A stretch of 64,000 nucleotides of DNA from Streptomyces prunicolor NBRC 13075 (GTDB taxonomy: Bacteria; Actinomycetota; Actinomycetes; Streptomycetales; Streptomycetaceae): assembly GCF_000367365.1 (NCBI RefSeq), contig NZ_BARF01000048.1:1-64000 (forward strand), given 5' to 3'. Made by a program: the position numbers and the translations under genes. Shown in pieces: positions 16,223-23,825 of this stretch. The notes beneath the pieces were generated by a model. That model did not search any database. It saw only the letters and a list, made by a program, of their open reading frames with translations, and was not told the DNA's origin. The first letter of the stretch is position 1. Each line of letters begins with the position of its first letter.

Positions 16223-17190
16223 GGACGCTCCTTCTTGGCCGCGTCGATGACGGCCCAGGCCGCTGCCGCGTCCTGGATGCCGAGTCCGACGCTGTTGTAG
16301 TAGACGATGTCGTCGGGTCGGGTACGGGCCGCGCGGCGGCCGGTGAGTACGGCGCCGAGCGGGATCAGGTCCTCGGGCGTGAGCAGGCCCTCGCGCAGTG
16401 CGGTCACGATCGGCCCGGCGTGCTCGGCGGCCGTCTCCGGGTCGTCGACGACGACGGCCGCGGATCGCCGTAGGACCTCGGGGTCGACCTCGCTGCGGGT
16501 GGGTTCGAAGGAGCCCACGCTGACGACCGTGCAGCCGGGCGCGAGCCAGGCGCCGTGCACCACGGGGGTGGTGCTGAGGGTGCAGGCGGCGACCACGGAC
16601 GCGCCGTTCACTGCTTCCTTCGCGGTGTCCACCGCCTCGACGGGGAAGGGTAGTTGGGCCCTCAGCGTCTGTGCGGCCCGTGCGCGCCGCCGGGGGTTCG
16701 GGCTCCACAGGCGTACGGAGGTCAGGTCCCGGACCCGGGCGATCGCGCGGACGTGGGCGAGGGCCTGGGTGCCTGAGCCTAGGACGGCGAGGCGGTCGGC
16801 GTCGGGGGCGGCCAGGGCGTCGACGGCTACGGCGCTGCCCGCGGCCGTGCGCAGGGTCGTCACCGCCGTGCCGTCCATGACCGCGACCAGCTGTCCAGTG
16901 GACCGGTCCAGGGCGCTGATCACCGCGTGGATCGTGGGCAGTCCGGCGCGGGCGTTGGCGGGGTTGACGCTGCCGAACTTCGCCACCGCCCCGGTGTCCG
17001 CCGACAGCCGGGAGACGTAGGCGAAGACAACGCTGTCGTCGAAGCGGCTCGGGTGCATGATCTTGCCGGGCAGGTCGGCGTTGTCGTCGCCGAGCGCGGT
17101 GAAGGCCGCGCGCTGCGAGGCGATGGCCGCGTCGGCGTCGAGCAGGTCCGTGACCCGGTCGCCGGAGAGGAAGAGGACGTCGTCGGTCAT
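16219..17190 (-). CDS. Ornithine cyclodeaminase/mu-crystallin family protein
   Basis: A 323-residue member of the OCD/mu-crystallin family. The residues corresponding to the family's catalytic Lys (AKFGSVNP), Arg (TTLRTAA) and Asp (GSFEPTRSEVDP) are present, as is the NAD loop LAVLGSGTQALAHVRAI. Members act as ornithine or lysine cyclodeaminases, alanine dehydrogenases or ketimine reductases. In this operon it could reduce piperideine carboxylate to pipecolate or cyclise lysine; sequence alone does not decide. It begins 33 bp after the ribA-like gene on the same strand and may be co-transcribed with it. Confidence 0.83.
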   Translation of the reverse strand: MTDDVLFLSGDRVTDLLDADAAIASQRAAFTALGDDNADLPGKIMHPSRFDDSVVFAYVSRLSADTGAVAKFGSVNPANARAGLPTIHAVISALDRSTGQLVAVMDGTAVTTLRTAAGSAVAVDALAAPDADRLAVLGSGTQALAHVRAIARVRDLTSVRLWSPNPRRRARAAQTLRAQLPFPVEAVDTAKEAVNGASVVAACTLSTTPVVHGAWLAPGCTVVSVGSFEPTRSEVDPEVLRRSAAVVVDDPETAAEHAGPIVTALREGLLTPEDLIPLGAVLTGRRAARTRPDDIVYYNSVGLGIQDAAAAWAVIDAAKKERP

Positions 17191-17223
17191 TCCCTCTTCC
17201 TGTCCGGACCGCGCGCACCCGAA

Positions 17224-17886
17224 TCAGGACCAGTGCGCCACCGCGTCCAAATGGGGCAGGTGGTGGTCGAGGCGCTCCCGCTTGGTGCGGAGGTAGGTGA
17301 TGTTGTTCTCGCACGGCGGGATCAACAGCGGTACCTCTTCGGAGACTTTGATGCCGTGTTCCAGCAACGCCTCGCGTTTGCGCGGGTTGTTGGAGAGCAG
17401 GCGGACGCTGGCCACCCCGAGGTCGTGCAGGATCTCGGCGGCGACGCCGTAGTCACGGGCGTCGACCGGCAGGCCGAGGGCGAGGTTCGCCTCGACCGTG
17501 TCGAGTCCCTCCGCCTGCAGGGCCATCGCGCGCAACTTGGCGAGCAGGCCTATGCCGCGGCCCTCGTGCCCTCTCAAGTAGACGACGATGCCCCGGCCTT
17601 CGGCGACGACGGCCCGCATCGCGGCGTCCAACTGGTCGCCGCACTCGCAGTGCTGGGAACCGAAGGCATCGCCCGTCAGGCACTCCGAGTGGAGTCGGGT
17701 GAGTACGTCGTCCGTGCCGATGTCACCGTAGACCAGGGCCACTTGCTCATCACCGCGGTCGTGGTCCAGGTAGCCGATCGCCTGGAATTTGCCGTACACG
17801 GTGGGCAAGGGAGCATTCACGACGCGTTCCGCGCCCCTGGACTGCGCGGACTTCTGCTTGCCGAGTACGCCAATGTTTTCTGTCAT
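17224..17886 (-). CDS. ribA: GTP cyclohydrolase II homologue with Tyr-to-Met active-site change (probably FAPy-forming)
   Basis: A 220-residue RibA-type protein. The zinc ligands C69, C80 and C82 (HSECLTGDAFGSQHCECGDQ), LRGHEGRGIGLLAKLRA and NNPRK are all present. At the position of the catalytic tyrosine (E. coli Tyr105, in RAYALQ) this protein has methionine (RAMALQ, Met121). From memory, S. coelicolor SCO6655 carries the same change and stops at the formylamino pyrimidine FAPy-GMP instead of deformylating it. No riboflavin genes are near, which argues for a dedicated pathway. ATG 17886 is chosen because the protein begins MTENIGVLGK and upstream sequence is not conserved-looking. It is divergent from the creatininase-family gene with only 38 bp between starts. 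Confidence 0.9.
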   Translation of the reverse strand: MTENIGVLGKQKSAQSRGAERVVNAPLPTVYGKFQAIGYLDHDRGDEQVALVYGDIGTDDVLTRLHSECLTGDAFGSQHCECGDQLDAAMRAVVAEGRGIVVYLRGHEGRGIGLLAKLRAMALQAEGLDTVEANLALGLPVDARDYGVAAEILHDLGVASVRLLSNNPRKREALLEHGIKVSEEVPLLIPPCENNITYLRTKRERLDHHLPHLDAVAHWS

Positions 17887-17924
17887 GATCTGGTTCCTAA
17901 GCAGAGACGAAAGGCCGTGAAAAA

Positions 17925-18680
17925 ATGAATGGTTCGGACTCACGGACGGCGGCATACGGACTGGTGCCGGCGGACACCACGGAGGACGTGAGGTCTAGGG
18001 GGGCAGAAGTATCAACACAGGTCGCCGTCCTTCCGGTCGGCAGTTTCGAGCAGCACGGCCCGTATCTTCCGCTGGCGACCGACACGTTGGTCGCCTGTGC
18101 CGTGGCCCGCGAGATCGCCGCGGCGTACCCGGTGCATCTCCTGCCGCCGGTGACGATCGCCTGCTCGCACGAGCACGCGGCCTGGCCGGGGACCGTCAGC
18201 ATCTCTTCCGTGACCCTTCATGCGGTGGTGCGGGACATCGCGGACTCGCTCCGCCGCTCGGGGGTCGAGACCCTGGTGGTGGTCAACGGTCACGGCGGAA
18301 ACTACGTACTGGGCAACGTCGTTCAGGAATCTTCTGCCCGCGGTGAGCGGATGGCGCTGTTCCCGGCCGCGGAGGACTGGGAGACGGCGCTGGAGCGGGC
18401 CGGGGTGGTGACCTCGCTGCTCACCGATATGCATGCGGGGGAAATCGAGACCTCCATTCTTCTGCACGCTCATCCCGAATTGATCCGTCCCGGATATGAG
18501 ACCTCCGATTTCGTCGCCGACGACCGTCGCCATCTCCTGACGCTCGGTATGTCCGGCTATACCGAGTCGGGCGTCATCGGACGCCCGTCCCTCGGCTCGG
18601 CGGAAAAGGGGAAGGCACTGCTGGCGAGCCTCGCCGATTCCTTCGGCGCGTATTTCTCCATGGTGACCGCGGACGCCTGA
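17925..18680 (+). CDS. Creatininase-family amidohydrolase (candidate FAPy deformylase)
   Basis: A 251-residue creatininase-fold metalloenzyme. Ligand motifs are GSFEQHGPYLPLATD (E42, H44, D53), NGHGGN (H123) and DMHAGEIETS (E173), all intact. The family includes creatininase, MftE and the archaeal FAPy deformylase ArfB. Its divergent partner is a GTP cyclohydrolase II homologue predicted to release FAPy with the formyl group still on, so a deformylase role here is an attractive inference. The ATG is preceded by GAAAGG. The 3' end overlaps the convergent membrane-protein gene by 124 bp. Confidence 0.85.
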   Translation: MNGSDSRTAAYGLVPADTTEDVRSRGAEVSTQVAVLPVGSFEQHGPYLPLATDTLVACAVAREIAAAYPVHLLPPVTIACSHEHAAWPGTVSISSVTLHAVVRDIADSLRRSGVETLVVVNGHGGNYVLGNVVQESSARGERMALFPAAEDWETALERAGVVTSLLTDMHAGEIETSILLHAHPELIRPGYETSDFVADDRRHLLTLGMSGYTESGVIGRPSLGSAEKGKALLASLADSFGAYFSMVTADA

Positions 18681-19915
18681 GCGGGTTCCGGGTCCGGTAC
18701 GGCGGTGCCGGGCCCGGCGGTGCGCAGGCCGGTGTACCAGCGGGCGACCAGGACCAGCAGGCCGGGCAGGGCGGCGACGAAGCTGAGCACGCCGTAGACC
18801 ACGGAGACGGCCAGGCCGCTGCTCGCGCCGAGGCCCGCGGCGCCGAACGCCCAGGCGGTGACGCCCTCGCGTGGGCCCCAGCCGCCGACGTTCAGCGGCA
18901 GGCCCATGGCGACCAGCGCGAGGACCGCGATCGGCAGCAGCTGCGCGACGGTGGCGGCGGAGCCGGCGGCCCGGGCGGCGACCACGAACATCGCGAGGTG
19001 GCCCGCGAGGATGACGAGCGAAGAGACCGTGACGCCGGGCCAGTTGGCGCGGGAGAACAGTCCGGCACGCACCTCGTCGAGGGTCGTGCGCAGGGCGCGA
19101 CCACGCCGGGTGGCGGTGGCCGGACGGTTCATGCGTACGGCGGCGACGACCGCGAGCGCTCCGACGGCGGCGAGCAGGACGAGCGGGGCGATGCTGCGGG
19201 CGTCGGCCATCACCGGCGAGTCCAGGCCCAGCAGGACCGTCACGCCCACGACGGCCAGGGCGATCTGGCCCGCGACGCGCTCCAGGACCACGGCGCGTAC
19301 GGCGCGGCCCATGTCTCCGGCGCTCTGTCCGTGGCGTACGGCCCGGTGCACGTCGCCGAGGATGCCGCCGGGCAGGGCCGCGTTGAGGAACAGGGCGCGG
19401 TAGTAGTCGGCGACGGCCGGGCCGAGCGGCAGCTTGATGCGCAGGCCGCGTGCGACCAGGGCCCAGCGCCAGGCGCTGAACACCGTCGTGACCACACCGA
19501 TCGCGAGCCCGATCAGCAGGGTCGGCGCGTCGATGCGGCGCAGTCCGTCCAGGAAGACGCCGGTGCCCAGGCGCCAGAGGAGGACGCCGAGGATGGCGAT
19601 GCCGGCGACCGTGCCGAAGTGGGTGCGTACCGCGCGGGAGTTCACCCGGGTCAGGATCGCGCGCAGGACGCGGCGGGCGCCGGAGGCGCGGTCGGTGCCG
19701 GGGCGCGGGGCGGAGACGATCACCCCGATGCGGTCGCCGGAGACGGCCGAACTGTGCAGCGGCGGGGTGTGCTTGGGACGGCGTACCGCTTCTACGGCTT
19801 CTACGGCGGTCTCGGTACGCAGGGCGAGGGCGACCGGTGTGGACCGGTCCACACGTACCCGCCGCGTCCTGGTGCTCGGCCGCGGTGCGACCGTCCGCAT
19901 CGTCTCGACGCTCAT
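18557..19915 (-). CDS. Flippase-like integral membrane protein (LPG synthase TM/AglD domain)
   Basis: A 452-residue protein with a soluble Arg/Thr-rich N-terminus (about 95 residues) and seven to eight hydrophobic segments. It matches the lysylphosphatidylglycerol-synthase transmembrane domain family (DUF6044/AglD2-like): FSAWRWALVARGLRIKLPLGPAVADYYRALFLNAALPGGILGDVHRAVRHG and the PLNVGGWGPREGVTAWAFG motif. The family is linked to transfer or flipping of lipid-linked polar groups. Its ATG overlaps the methyltransferase stop (ATGA), making it the last gene of a five-gene operon. The C-terminal 41 codons overlap the convergent creatininase gene. Confidence 0.8.
   Translation of the reverse strand: MSVETMRTVAPRPSTRTRRVRVDRSTPVALALRTETAVEAVEAVRRPKHTPPLHSSAVSGDRIGVIVSAPRPGTDRASGARRVLRAILTRVNSRAVRTHFGTVAGIAILGVLLWRLGTGVFLDGLRRIDAPTLLIGLAIGVVTTVFSAWRWALVARGLRIKLPLGPAVADYYRALFLNAALPGGILGDVHRAVRHGQSAGDMGRAVRAVVLERVAGQIALAVVGVTVLLGLDSPVMADARSIAPLVLLAAVGALAVVAAVRMNRPATATRRGRALRTTLDEVRAGLFSRANWPGVTVSSLVILAGHLAMFVVAARAAGSAATVAQLLPIAVLALVAMGLPLNVGGWGPREGVTAWAFGAAGLGASSGLAVSVVYGVLSFVAALPGLLVLVARWYTGLRTAGPGTAVPDPEPAQASAVTMEKYAPKESARLASSAFPFSAEPRDGRPMTPDSV
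19837..19854. repeat. 18-bp perfect palindrome, longest copy of the recurrent GGACCGGTCC element
   Basis: GTGTGGACCGGTCCACAC is a perfect palindrome inside the flippase-like gene. It is the most extended member of a family with consensus TTGGACCGGTCCAA found about twenty times in the window, in genes and gaps alike. Confidence 0.7.
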
Positions 19916-21012
19916 GACGTGCCCCCTGTCGGCCGGGCCAGCGCCAGCAGGTCGCTGTGGTGGACGAGCACGCTCAACTCGCCTGCCGCGCAAGCCGCGA
20001 GGCGCCGTTCCAAATACTGGTCGGCACGTTCCTTCAGCTCGGGGCGTTCCTCGACGGCCGCGCCGATCCAGCCGCGCAGCCACTCGGCGGTGAGCGCGGC
20101 CTCGTCGGGGCCGAGCCGCCAGGCGCTCGGGTGGACGCGGACCGTGGCGCCGTGCGCGGCGAAGGCCTCGCAGGTGACGGTGACCGCGTCCGGGCCGAGG
20201 AGGCCGTCGCGCCGCTGATGGGCGTTGAACGCGTCGGCGATCTCCGCGTCCATCGGGTCGGCCGGGGTGAGTTCGACCTTGCCCGCCACCGACAGGGTGA
20301 GCAGCGCCGGGCAGCCGGCGCCGACACAGGCGGCGACGAGGGCGTCGACCTCCTCGCGGGTGAGGACGTCCAGGAGCGCGGAGGCCGTCACCAGCGAGGC
20401 GCCGACCAGCGCGTCCGGGGTCAGCCGCGCCACGTCGCCGCGCCGGGTCTCCACCGTGACGCGGCTGCCGTCGGCGGCGGCGCGCGGTGAGGCGACGGCG
20501 GCGAAGTGCAGGAGGTAGGGGTCCCGGTCGTGCAGGATCCAGTGCTGGGCGCCGTCGAGGCGGGGCGCGAGCCAGCGTCCCATCGAGCCGGTACCGCAGC
20601 CCAGGTCGTGGATGACGACCCCGGAGCGGCCGGGCAGGTTGGCGAGCCGGATGCGCAGCGGGTCGAGCAGTTCGGGCGCCCGCGCGACGGCGTCGGCACC
20701 CTCCCGCAGCTCCAGCCACTCGGGCGCGTAGCGCGGCGGGTCGTCGGGTCCGACGTCCCGCAGCCGTACGGTGGCCCGCTCGCCGGGGCGGCCCGCGGGA
20801 CCGGCGCCGGGGATCACGGAACCTGGCCCTGTCTGCTCGCCGGTGTCCGCTTGGACCGTTCCCGCCATGATGTCCTCCGGCCCCGGCTGTCCAGCCGTCA
20901 GGTCCTTCGCGTCGGGCTGTACCGGGGCGACCAGCATGCCCAGCGGTACGCCCCTGGGCCCCGGCTGCGCCGGGATCCGTCCAGCCTGTGCCGTGGTTGC
21001 CGACTTCCTCAT
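19912..21012 (-). CDS. SAM-dependent methyltransferase
   Basis: A 366-residue protein with a class I methyltransferase core. Motif I is VVIHDLGCGTGSMGRW at about residues 132-147, the acidic loop after strand 2 is LHDRDPYLL, and the motif II-III region is RRGDVARLTPDAL...ASALLDVLTREEV. The first 80 residues are Gly/Pro-rich and probably disordered. ATG 21012 is chosen because it overlaps the glycosyltransferase stop (ATGA); a start around residue 50 (MAGTVQ) is the alternative. The substrate is unknown. It sits between a glycosyltransferase and a flippase-like protein in an operon that begins with a PTPS-fold gene. Confidence 0.83.
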   Translation of the reverse strand: MRKSATTAQAGRIPAQPGPRGVPLGMLVAPVQPDAKDLTAGQPGPEDIMAGTVQADTGEQTGPGSVIPGAGPAGRPGERATVRLRDVGPDDPPRYAPEWLELREGADAVARAPELLDPLRIRLANLPGRSGVVIHDLGCGTGSMGRWLAPRLDGAQHWILHDRDPYLLHFAAVASPRAAADGSRVTVETRRGDVARLTPDALVGASLVTASALLDVLTREEVDALVAACVGAGCPALLTLSVAGKVELTPADPMDAEIADAFNAHQRRDGLLGPDAVTVTCEAFAAHGATVRVHPSAWRLGPDEAALTAEWLRGWIGAAVEERPELKERADQYLERRLAACAAGELSVLVHHSDLLALARPTGGTS

Positions 21013-22193
21013 GCCGCCCTCCGGGGTTCGCTGGGGAGCCGGGTGAGCACTCCGGCCAGGCTGCGGGCCGTGGTGGCCCAGCCGTCGAGGGCCGCGCGCC
21101 GGCCCCGGGCCGCCGCCTTCAGACGTCGGCGTACGTCGGCCTCGCCGAACCAGCCGCGCAGTTCGGCGGCGAGGGCGGCGGGCGCCTCCGGCGGGACGAG
21201 GATGCCGGGCACCCCGCCGTCGGGGGCGCGGCCGACCGCCTCGGGCAGCCCGCCGACGTCCGTGGCCAGCACGGGGATACCCCGTGCGAGGGCCTCGGTG
21301 ACGGCCATGCCGTAGGTCTCGGCGTACGACATGAGGACCATGAGGTCGGCGGAGGCGTAGGTGGCGTCGAGTGCGGCGCCGGCCCGCGGGCCGGCAAGGT
21401 GCAGCCGGTCCTGGAGGCCGTGGCGCTTGATGAGGTCGCGCAGGTGGTCGACATACTCCGGGTCGTTGCCGAAGCCGCCGACGCACTCGCAGGTCCACGG
21501 CAGGTCGGCCGCGGCGGCCAGTGCCTCGATCAGCCGGTGCTGGCCCTTGCGCGGAGTCAGCGTGGCGACGCACACGAGGTGGGAGACGCCGTCGGTGCCG
21601 GAGGCGAGGGGCGCGATGTCGGCGCCGGGGGTGGCGACATGGACGCGCTCGGGGGCGAGGCCGTGGTGGGAGACGAGGCGGCGGACCGCCCACTCGCTGG
21701 TGCCGATGACCGCCGACACCGCCCGCAGGACCGTACGCTCCTTCTCGTCCAACTCGGCGGCCACGGCGGCCTCCAGGCCGGTCTCGTCACCGAGCGGGAG
21801 GTGGACCAGGACGGCCAGGCTGAGCCGGTCGGCCTCCGGGACGACGATCTCGGGGACCCCGCAGGCCACGATCCCGTCCATCAGTACGGCGGCACCGTCC
21901 GGCAACTCGCGCAGCACTCGGGCCAGTTCGGCACGGGCGGCGGCGCCGGGCCGGGGCCACTCGCCGTCCACGGCGTGCTTGTGGACCTGCCAGCCGAAGC
22001 CGGGCAGGTCCAGGCTGACCCGCCGGTCGTAGGCGTTGCCGCCGCTCGGCGCGGCCGGGTCGTCGACGCCGCCCGGCATCACGAAGTGCACGGTGCGCAG
22101 GGACATGGGGATGATCTCGGCATTCCGGGAGGCGGCGCGCTGCGCGGGCAGGAATCCCAGCGAGGGGGCGCGGTCGATGGTCACGTCGCTCAC
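21009..22193 (-). CDS. Glycosyltransferase family 4
   Basis: A 394-residue GT-B glycosyltransferase. The C-terminal half carries HLVCVATLTPRKGQHRLIEAL (sugar-nucleotide binding) and the Ex7E motif in SYAETYGMAVTEALARGIPVLATDVGGLPEAV. The N-terminal acceptor domain has VHFVMPGGVDDPAAPSGGNAYDRR, typical of GT4 enzymes. The GTG start overlaps the PTPS-like gene stop by four bases (GTGA). Donor and acceptor are not evident; in this operon the acceptor may be a pyrimidine or pterin-derived molecule or a lipid-linked intermediate, which is speculation. Confidence 0.87.
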   Translation of the reverse strand: MSDVTIDRAPSLGFLPAQRAASRNAEIIPMSLRTVHFVMPGGVDDPAAPSGGNAYDRRVSLDLPGFGWQVHKHAVDGEWPRPGAAARAELARVLRELPDGAAVLMDGIVACGVPEIVVPEADRLSLAVLVHLPLGDETGLEAAVAAELDEKERTVLRAVSAVIGTSEWAVRRLVSHHGLAPERVHVATPGADIAPLASGTDGVSHLVCVATLTPRKGQHRLIEALAAAADLPWTCECVGGFGNDPEYVDHLRDLIKRHGLQDRLHLAGPRAGAALDATYASADLMVLMSYAETYGMAVTEALARGIPVLATDVGGLPEAVGRAPDGGVPGILVPPEAPAALAAELRGWFGEADVRRRLKAAARGRRAALDGWATTARSLAGVLTRLPSEPRRAA

Positions 22194-22588
22194 AGGGCAC
22201 GCTCGTAACTCGCCCAGGCGACGTGCGACTCGTGCAGGGTGACCTGAAGGCCGGTCAGGCCCCGGGCGCCCTCGCCGAGCGCGCCCTTCTCGATCCGCTC
22301 GGCGAGCCGGTCGGCGATGACCTTCGCGAGGAATTCCGTCGAGGTGTTGACCCCGGCGAAGTCGGGCTCGTTGTCGAGGTTTCTGTAGTTCAACTCGCTC
22401 ACGACGGCGCCCAGTTCCTGGGTGGCCAGTCCGATGTCGACGACGATGTTGTCGTCGTCCAGCTGCTCGCGCCGGAAGGTGGCGTCCACCAGGAACGTGG
22501 CTCCGTGCAACCGCTGGGCGGGCCCGAACACTTCGCCGTGGAAGCTGTGGGCGATCATGATGTGATCGCGAACGGTGATGCTGAACAA
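22190..22588 (-). CDS. PTPS/QueD-fold protein lacking zinc and catalytic residues
   Basis: A 132-residue T-fold protein of the 6-pyruvoyltetrahydropterin synthase family (IAHSFHGEVFGPAQRLHGATFLVDATF; ELNYRNLDNEPDF; LHESHVAWASYE). The usual HGH zinc pair is H28-G29-A30, the protein contains no cysteine at all so the catalytic Cys is missing, and the Asp-His of LDHRxLN is replaced by LNYRNL. The pterin-anchoring Glu (E120) is kept. From memory, the S. coelicolor homologue SCO6650 was shown to lack zinc and PTPS activity while keeping a pterin-like pocket. It is the first gene of the operon running to the flippase-like gene. Confidence 0.85.
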   Translation of the reverse strand: MFSITVRDHIMIAHSFHGEVFGPAQRLHGATFLVDATFRREQLDDDNIVVDIGLATQELGAVVSELNYRNLDNEPDFAGVNTSTEFLAKVIADRLAERIEKGALGEGARGLTGLQVTLHESHVAWASYERAL

Positions 22589-22739
22589 CGGACGACCCTC
22601 CAGGTGCGGCGCGTCTGGTCCCGCGGCTGATCCCTGCCGGGGGATGCCGTGTAGTACGGCTGCACGCCTCCCCCTGTTCAGCCCGCTCTCACTCTTTTCT
22701 CAGGTCAGACGCTCTTGCTCGTACGGAATTGAACGATTC

Positions 22740-23720
22740 TCAGCCGATGTCGGTGTAACGGACCCGATGGCACAGCGCCGGGATCTCCCCCGAGGCGAGC
22801 CTGGGCAGCAGGTCCGGCAGTTCCTCGAAGTCGCTCTCCCCGGTGACCAGCGCGTCCAGCGCGGGGTCCGCGAGCAGGTCGAGGGCGAGGGCGAGCCGGT
22901 CGGCATAGCTGCGGTTGGCGCGCGCCGGCGAGACCGTACCGACCTGGCTGCTACGGATGACCAGGCGGCGCGAATGAAACGCCTCGCCGAGCGGGAGGCT
23001 CACTTTCCGGTCGCCGTACCAGCTCAGTTCGAGGACCGTTCCCTCGGCGGTGAGGAGTTCCAGCGCGCGGGTGAGTCCCTGTTCGGTGGCGCTGGCGTGG
23101 ACGACGAGGTCGCAGTCGCCGAGCGCGTCCGAAGGCAGCGCGAAGCCGACACCGAGCGCCTCGGCGATCTTCGCGCGCGTGGGATCGGCGTCCACCAACT
23201 GCACCCGCACGCCCGGGAAACGGCCCAGCAGCGCGGCCACCGAGCAGCCGACCATGCCTCCCCCGACCACCGCGATCCGGTCGCCGACCAGCGGCGCCGC
23301 GTCCCACAGGGCGTTGACGGCGGTCTCCACGGTCCCGGCGAGAACGGCCCGCCCGGCGGGCACGGAATCCGGCACCGGTGTCACGGCGCTCGCGGGGACG
23401 ACGTAGCGCGTCTGATGCGGATAGAGGCAGAAGACGGTACTGCCGAGCAGCGCGGCCGGGCCCTCCTCGACGACCCCCACATTGAGGTAGCCGTACTTGA
23501 CCGGACCTGGGAAGTCGCCCTCCTGGAAGGGGGCCCGCATGGTCGCGTGCTGGTTCTCGGGGACGCCCCCGCGGAAGACCAGGGTCTCGGTGCCGCGGCT
23601 CACGCCCGACCACAGGGAGCGGACCAGCACCTCGTCCTCGGCGGGGTCGGGCAGGACGACGTCGCGTATCTCGCCGTGACCCGGTGGACCGATCCAAAAC
23701 GCCCTCGCGGTGCGCTTCAT
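22740..23720 (-). CDS. Zinc-binding dehydrogenase (MDR family)
   Basis: A 326-residue medium-chain dehydrogenase/reductase. The Rossmann loop IAVVGGGMVGCSVAALLG lies near residues 149-166. The GroES-like N-terminal domain has SGVSRGTETLVFRGG where zinc-dependent enzymes have a catalytic Cys, so catalytic zinc is probably absent. ATG 23720 has AGGAGG upstream. It is separated from the PTPS-like gene by 151 bp and is divergent from the CDP-alcohol phosphotransferase gene. Substrate unknown; context implies oxidation or reduction of an intermediate in the unassigned pathway. Confidence 0.82.
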   Translation of the reverse strand: MKRTARAFWIGPPGHGEIRDVVLPDPAEDEVLVRSLWSGVSRGTETLVFRGGVPENQHATMRAPFQEGDFPGPVKYGYLNVGVVEEGPAALLGSTVFCLYPHQTRYVVPASAVTPVPDSVPAGRAVLAGTVETAVNALWDAAPLVGDRIAVVGGGMVGCSVAALLGRFPGVRVQLVDADPTRAKIAEALGVGFALPSDALGDCDLVVHASATEQGLTRALELLTAEGTVLELSWYGDRKVSLPLGEAFHSRRLVIRSSQVGTVSPARANRSYADRLALALDLLADPALDALVTGESDFEELPDLLPRLASGEIPALCHRVRYTDIG

Positions 23721-23825
23721 CGGATTCCTCCTGAACGATCGGGAAGCTGTTCACGTACGGGTAACCACAGGCCGCGCACAGTACGCGGCGTTGATCGACT
23801 CTGTCATACGGCCGGAGGGTGTGCG

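Noticed and set aside
17224..17886. Riboflavin biosynthesis role for the cyclohydrolase
   Set aside because: No ribD, ribE or ribH neighbours, and the catalytic Tyr is replaced; a dedicated pathway fits better, though not proven.
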